Both the position numbers and the translations under genes were made by a program. The notes under the pieces were generated by a model. The model was given only the letters and a program-made list of their open reading frames with translations, was not told where the DNA came from and made no database searches. Below, piece by piece: positions 61,678-64,000 of a stretch of 64,000 nt of DNA. Source of the stretch: VRUE01 sp963774555 (GTDB taxonomy: Bacteria; Actinomycetota; Thermoleophilia; Solirubrobacterales; 70-9); assembly GCA_963774555.1 (NCBI GenBank), contig CAVZFL010000001.1, forward strand, positions 1,674,001-1,738,000, in the 5' to 3' direction. Position 1 is the stretch's first letter. Each line of letters begins with the position of its first letter.

Positions 61678-63069
61678 TTGAAGACCGACGTCACAGAGCT
61701 GCCCGACTCGCGGGTGCGGGTCGAGGTCGAGGTCCCGGCCGATCGGGTCGAGCGCGGCATGCAGCGCGCCGCCCGTGCCGTGGCCAAGGAGATGCGCATG
61801 CCGGGCTTCCGCAAGGGCAAGGCGCCGCCCTCGCTGGTAATCCAGCGGCTTGGCTTCGGCGCCGTCTTCCAGGAGGCGATCCGCGACTCGCTGCCCGAGT
61901 GGTACGAAGCGGGGCTGCTCGACTCCGGGATCAGCCCGGTCGGCGATCCCGACATCGAGATCGTCTCCGCACCCGAGGCGGAGGGCGAGCCGCTCAGCTT
62001 CAAGTTCGAGATCGGCGTGCGCCCGCCGGCCAAGCTCGGCGAGTACAAGGGCCTCGAGGTCGGTCGAGCCGAGTCCGAGCCCTCCGAGGAGATAGTCGAG
62101 CGCGAGATCGAGCGCCTGCGCGAAGGCTTCGCCAAGCTCGAGCCGGTCGAGCGCACGGCGGTCGAGGGCGACGTGCTGGTGATCGACTTCGAGGGTCTGC
62201 TCGACGGCAAGGCGTTCGAGGGCGGCAAGGCCGACGACTACATGCTCGAGCTCGGCTCGGGCCAGCTGATCGAGGGCTTCGAGGAGCAGCTCAACGGCGC
62301 CGGCGGGGGGGAGGAGCGCGAGGTCAAGGTCACCTTCCCCGAGGACTACCAGGCGGAGAACCTCGCCGGCAAGGACGCCGTCTTCAAGGTCGAGGTCAAG
62401 GAGGTTCGGGAGAAGGTCCTACCCGAGCTCGACGACGATTTCGCCAGCGAGGCGTCGGAGTTCGAGGCGCTCGCGGAGCTGCGCGCCGACATCGCCAAGC
62501 GGGTCGGCGAGGCGGTCGATGAGCGCGCCGAGCAGGACTTCCGCGTCGACGCCGTCGACGCCGCCGTTGACGCCGCCAGCGTGGACGTTCCCGACGAGCT
62601 CATCGGCGCCCGCGCGGCGGAGCGCTGGGAGCGGGTCGAGCGCCAGCTCGCCGGGCGCGGCATGAGCCCCGACTCGTTCCTGCAGATGCAGGGCAAAACC
62701 CGCGAGGAGATCCTCGAGGAGTCCAAGCCCGACGCCGAGCGCGAGCTGCAGCGCGAGGCGGTGCTGGCCGCCGTCGTCGAGGCGGAGGGGATCGAGGTCG
62801 CCGAGGAGGAGCTGGTCGAGGCGCTCGCCCACACGGCCGAACACGAGCGCACGACACCGGAGAAGCTGCTCGCCCGCCTGCGCGAGAGCGGCCGCGAGGC
62901 GATGGTCCGCGAGGACATCCAGGTGCGCAAGGCGATCGACCTGATCGCCGAGTCGGCGGTGCCGATCCCGCTCGAGCAGGCCGAGGCCCGCGAGAAGATC
63001 TGGACCCCGGAGAAGGAGAAGGACGAGGAGAAATCCGCCGAGCTCTGGACGCCCGGCGGAGACTCCTAG
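61678..63069 (+). CDS. tig: Trigger factor (ribosome-associated chaperone and peptidyl-prolyl isomerase)
   Basis: 463 residues from TTG 61678, which aligns with the usual N-terminus (KTDVTELPDSRVRVEVEV). The ribosome-binding domain has the signature GFRKGKAP at 43-50. The FKBP-type isomerase domain is at about 155-245 (EGDVLVIDFEGLLDGKAFEG, FPEDYQAENLAGK). The helical C-terminal chaperone arms run from about 250 to 430. A charged tail ending ELWTPGGDS follows. It folds nascent chains at the ribosome exit. clpP lies 88 bp downstream, a common tig-clpP order. Two palindromes lie just upstream. Confidence 0.95.
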   Translation: MKTDVTELPDSRVRVEVEVPADRVERGMQRAARAVAKEMRMPGFRKGKAPPSLVIQRLGFGAVFQEAIRDSLPEWYEAGLLDSGISPVGDPDIEIVSAPEAEGEPLSFKFEIGVRPPAKLGEYKGLEVGRAESEPSEEIVEREIERLREGFAKLEPVERTAVEGDVLVIDFEGLLDGKAFEGGKADDYMLELGSGQLIEGFEEQLNGAGGGEEREVKVTFPEDYQAENLAGKDAVFKVEVKEVREKVLPELDDDFASEASEFEALAELRADIAKRVGEAVDERAEQDFRVDAVDAAVDAASVDVPDELIGARAAERWERVERQLAGRGMSPDSFLQMQGKTREEILEESKPDAERELQREAVLAAVVEAEGIEVAEEELVEALAHTAEHERTTPEKLLARLRESGREAMVREDIQVRKAIDLIAESAVPIPLEQAEAREKIWTPEKEKDEEKSAELWTPGGDS

Positions 63070-63142
63070 CCTCCCGGAAGATGTCGCACTTCTCTTCGCT
63101 ATGCGGAAACAAATACGACCGCAAGGTCGAGCGTGACCCTTC

Positions 63143-63148
63143 TATAGA
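63143..63148 (+). promoter_or_regulatory. Possible -10 element of clpP
   Basis: TATAGA 9 nt before ATG 63158, AT-rich in a GC-rich setting. No good -35 is visible. If real, the clpP message is nearly leaderless. Confidence 0.3.
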
Positions 63149-63157
63149 GTGCCGGCC

Positions 63158-63742
63158 ATGAGCCCTCTAGTCCCAATGGTCGTTGAGCAGACCTCGCGCG
63201 GCGAGCGCTCCTTCGACATCTACTCGCGCCTGCTCAACGAGCGGATCATCTTCCTCGGCACCCAGGTCAACCAGGACATCGCCAACCTGATCGTGGCCCA
63301 GCTGCTGCACCTCGAGTCCGAGGATCCGGACAAGGACATCAGCCTCTACATCAACTCGCCCGGCGGCGACGTCTACGCCGGCCTGGCGATCTACGACACG
63401 ATGCAGTTCATCAAGCCCGACGTGCAGACGATCTGCGTCGGCATCGCGATGAGCATGGGCGCGCTGCTGCTCGCCAGCGGCGCCGCCGGCAAGCGGATGT
63501 CGCTGCCCAACTCGAAGATCCTCATCCACCAGGTCTCCGCCGGCTTCCAGGGCCAGGCGACCGACATCGAGATCCACGCCAAAGAGATCATCGACGTCCG
63601 CCGCCGCCTCGACGAGATCATCGCCAAGCACACCGGCCAGCCCTTCGAGAAAGTCACCAACGACACCGATCGCGACTACTTCATGAGCGCCGACGAAGCG
63701 AAGGAGTACAGCATCGTCGACCGCGTCATTGAGCACCACTGA
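63158..63742 (+). CDS. clpP: ATP-dependent Clp protease proteolytic subunit
   Basis: 194 residues from ATG 63158 (GTG 63149 is an in-frame alternative). The serine-protease triad is visible: Ser99 in IAMSMGALLL, His124 in KILIHQ and Asp173 in DTDRDYFM. The length is typical, with a short propeptide region before RSFDIYSRLL. It forms the tetradecameric proteolytic chamber used with ClpX/ClpC ATPases. Downstream there is no second clpP and no clpX within the window; instead a long inverted repeat follows directly. Confidence 0.96.
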   Translation: MSPLVPMVVEQTSRGERSFDIYSRLLNERIIFLGTQVNQDIANLIVAQLLHLESEDPDKDISLYINSPGGDVYAGLAIYDTMQFIKPDVQTICVGIAMSMGALLLASGAAGKRMSLPNSKILIHQVSAGFQGQATDIEIHAKEIIDVRRRLDEIIAKHTGQPFEKVTNDTDRDYFMSADEAKEYSIVDRVIEHH

Positions 63743-63745
63743 GGT

Positions 63746-63863
63746 GGCCGCCGATCCCGGTAGGGGTTTCGCTTAACTTTTTGGATGGAGAGTGGGCTGC
63801 TGGCGCCTCGAGGTGAGCGCCCAAAAAGTACAAGACGCTCCACCCCTGCCGGGATCGGCGGCC
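63746..63863. repeat. 118-bp nested inverted repeat after clpP
   Basis: Outer arms 63746-63766 and 63843-63863 match over 21 bp with one t/c difference (a G-U pair in RNA). Inner arms 63776-63784 (actttttgg) and 63821-63829 match perfectly over 9 bp, and cctcgagg sits near the centre. It could act as a clpP terminator, a structured RNA element or a miniature transposable element. It overlaps the start of the next ORF. Confidence 0.8.
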
Positions 63864-64000
63864 TCTTGCTTCTCGTTGTCCTCGCGGTCGTCGCTTCTGT
63901 TGCGTCTGCTGGGGTGTCTGGGGGGACGGCTTATTACGGGCACGTCTTTCCAGTTGATGGGCCGCATGGGACTCGGGGGGCGATTGGGGAATTCGGGGCG
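63785..64000 (+). CDS. Secreted protein, probable M23-type metallopeptidase (3' partial)
   Basis: The frame is open from ATG 63785 to the window end (72 codons). It begins MESGLLAPRGERPKS with a basic stretch, then a hydrophobic signal-like core (GGLLLLVVLAVVASVASA), then GGTAYYGHVFPVDGPHGTR and GAIGEFGA. From memory, phrases like FPVDGPHGTRGAIGEFGA precede the LytM/M23 domain in secreted cell-wall endopeptidases; the zinc motifs themselves lie beyond the window. A TAACTT hexamer at 63774-63779 could serve as a -10 for a leaderless message. Codon use is less GC-biased than in its neighbours. Both the start and the family are tentative. Confidence 0.5.
   Translation, partial: MESGLLAPRGERPKSTRRSTPAGIGGLLLLVVLAVVASVASAGVSGGTAYYGHVFPVDGPHGTRGAIGEFGA

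Noticed and set aside
63070..63157. ClgR-type operator before clpP (ttcgctatgcggaa)
   Set aside because: The spacing between the CGC and GCG half sites is 3, not the 5 expected from the known motif.

Overview
The window is high-GC DNA with dense codon use, many GTG/TTG starts and 4-bp ATGA gene overlaps. This points to a high-GC actinobacterium. The cysteine-rich RTX-like secreted protein, the tig-clpP pair, the short-leader or leaderless promoters and the M23-type peptidase start would fit a Thermoleophilia/Solirubrobacterales-like soil lineage, but that placement is tentative and rests on impression only.

Bases 1 to 55469 are the 3' part of a modular type I polyketide synthase (PKS) operon, all on the + strand. 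Five consecutive PKS genes carry ten modules, called A to J here; A lacks its KS and most of its AT because the window starts inside it. Gene 1 (1-9231) holds A and B. Gene 2 (9228 to about 31114) holds C, D, E and F. Gene 3 (31107-41939) holds G and H, gene 4 (41936-48385) holds I, and gene 5 (48366-55469) holds J plus the terminal thioesterase. Adjacent genes overlap by 4 to 20 bp, and their ends carry docking peptides, so they look translationally coupled and physically chained. A stand-alone alpha/beta hydrolase (55477-56262) follows. By collinearity the predicted tail of the product, numbered from the carboxyl carbon, is: saturated C2-C5, a conjugated triene C6-C11, saturated C12-C13, an alkene (or ketone) at C14-C15, a hydroxyl at C17, saturated C18-C19 and an alkene at C20-C21. 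Methyl branches come from the methylmalonyl-type ATs. The C17 hydroxyl is a plausible lactonisation site, which would give an 18-membered ring.

Gene 2 is not readable as one frame. A single inserted G at 20541 breaks the KS of module E. From about 24379 to 30651 there is a cloud of single-base insertions and deletions, between which the protein sequence is intact and close to that of neighbouring modules. I read this mainly as a sequence or assembly problem in a highly repetitive region, though real decay is not excluded. Two near-identical segment pairs, about 1.6 kb and 3.3 kb long, show recent intragenic duplication or gene conversion.

From 56263 on, the window leaves the cluster. A short stretch with a perfect inverted repeat and a decayed ORF tail marks the border. 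Then come minus-strand genes for a secreted Cys-rich GGxGxD-repeat protein, a STAS anti-anti-sigma factor, a small winged-helix-like protein, an ArsR-type regulator and a GH15 glycoside hydrolase. On the plus strand follow ctaG with a coupled 39-residue membrane peptide, two twin 45-bp palindromes, tig (trigger factor), clpP, a 118-bp nested inverted repeat, and the start of a secreted M23-like peptidase cut by the window end. No tRNA, rRNA or CRISPR array was seen. No dedicated tailoring enzyme or cluster regulator lies within the 55 kb, so they are presumably upstream of the window.
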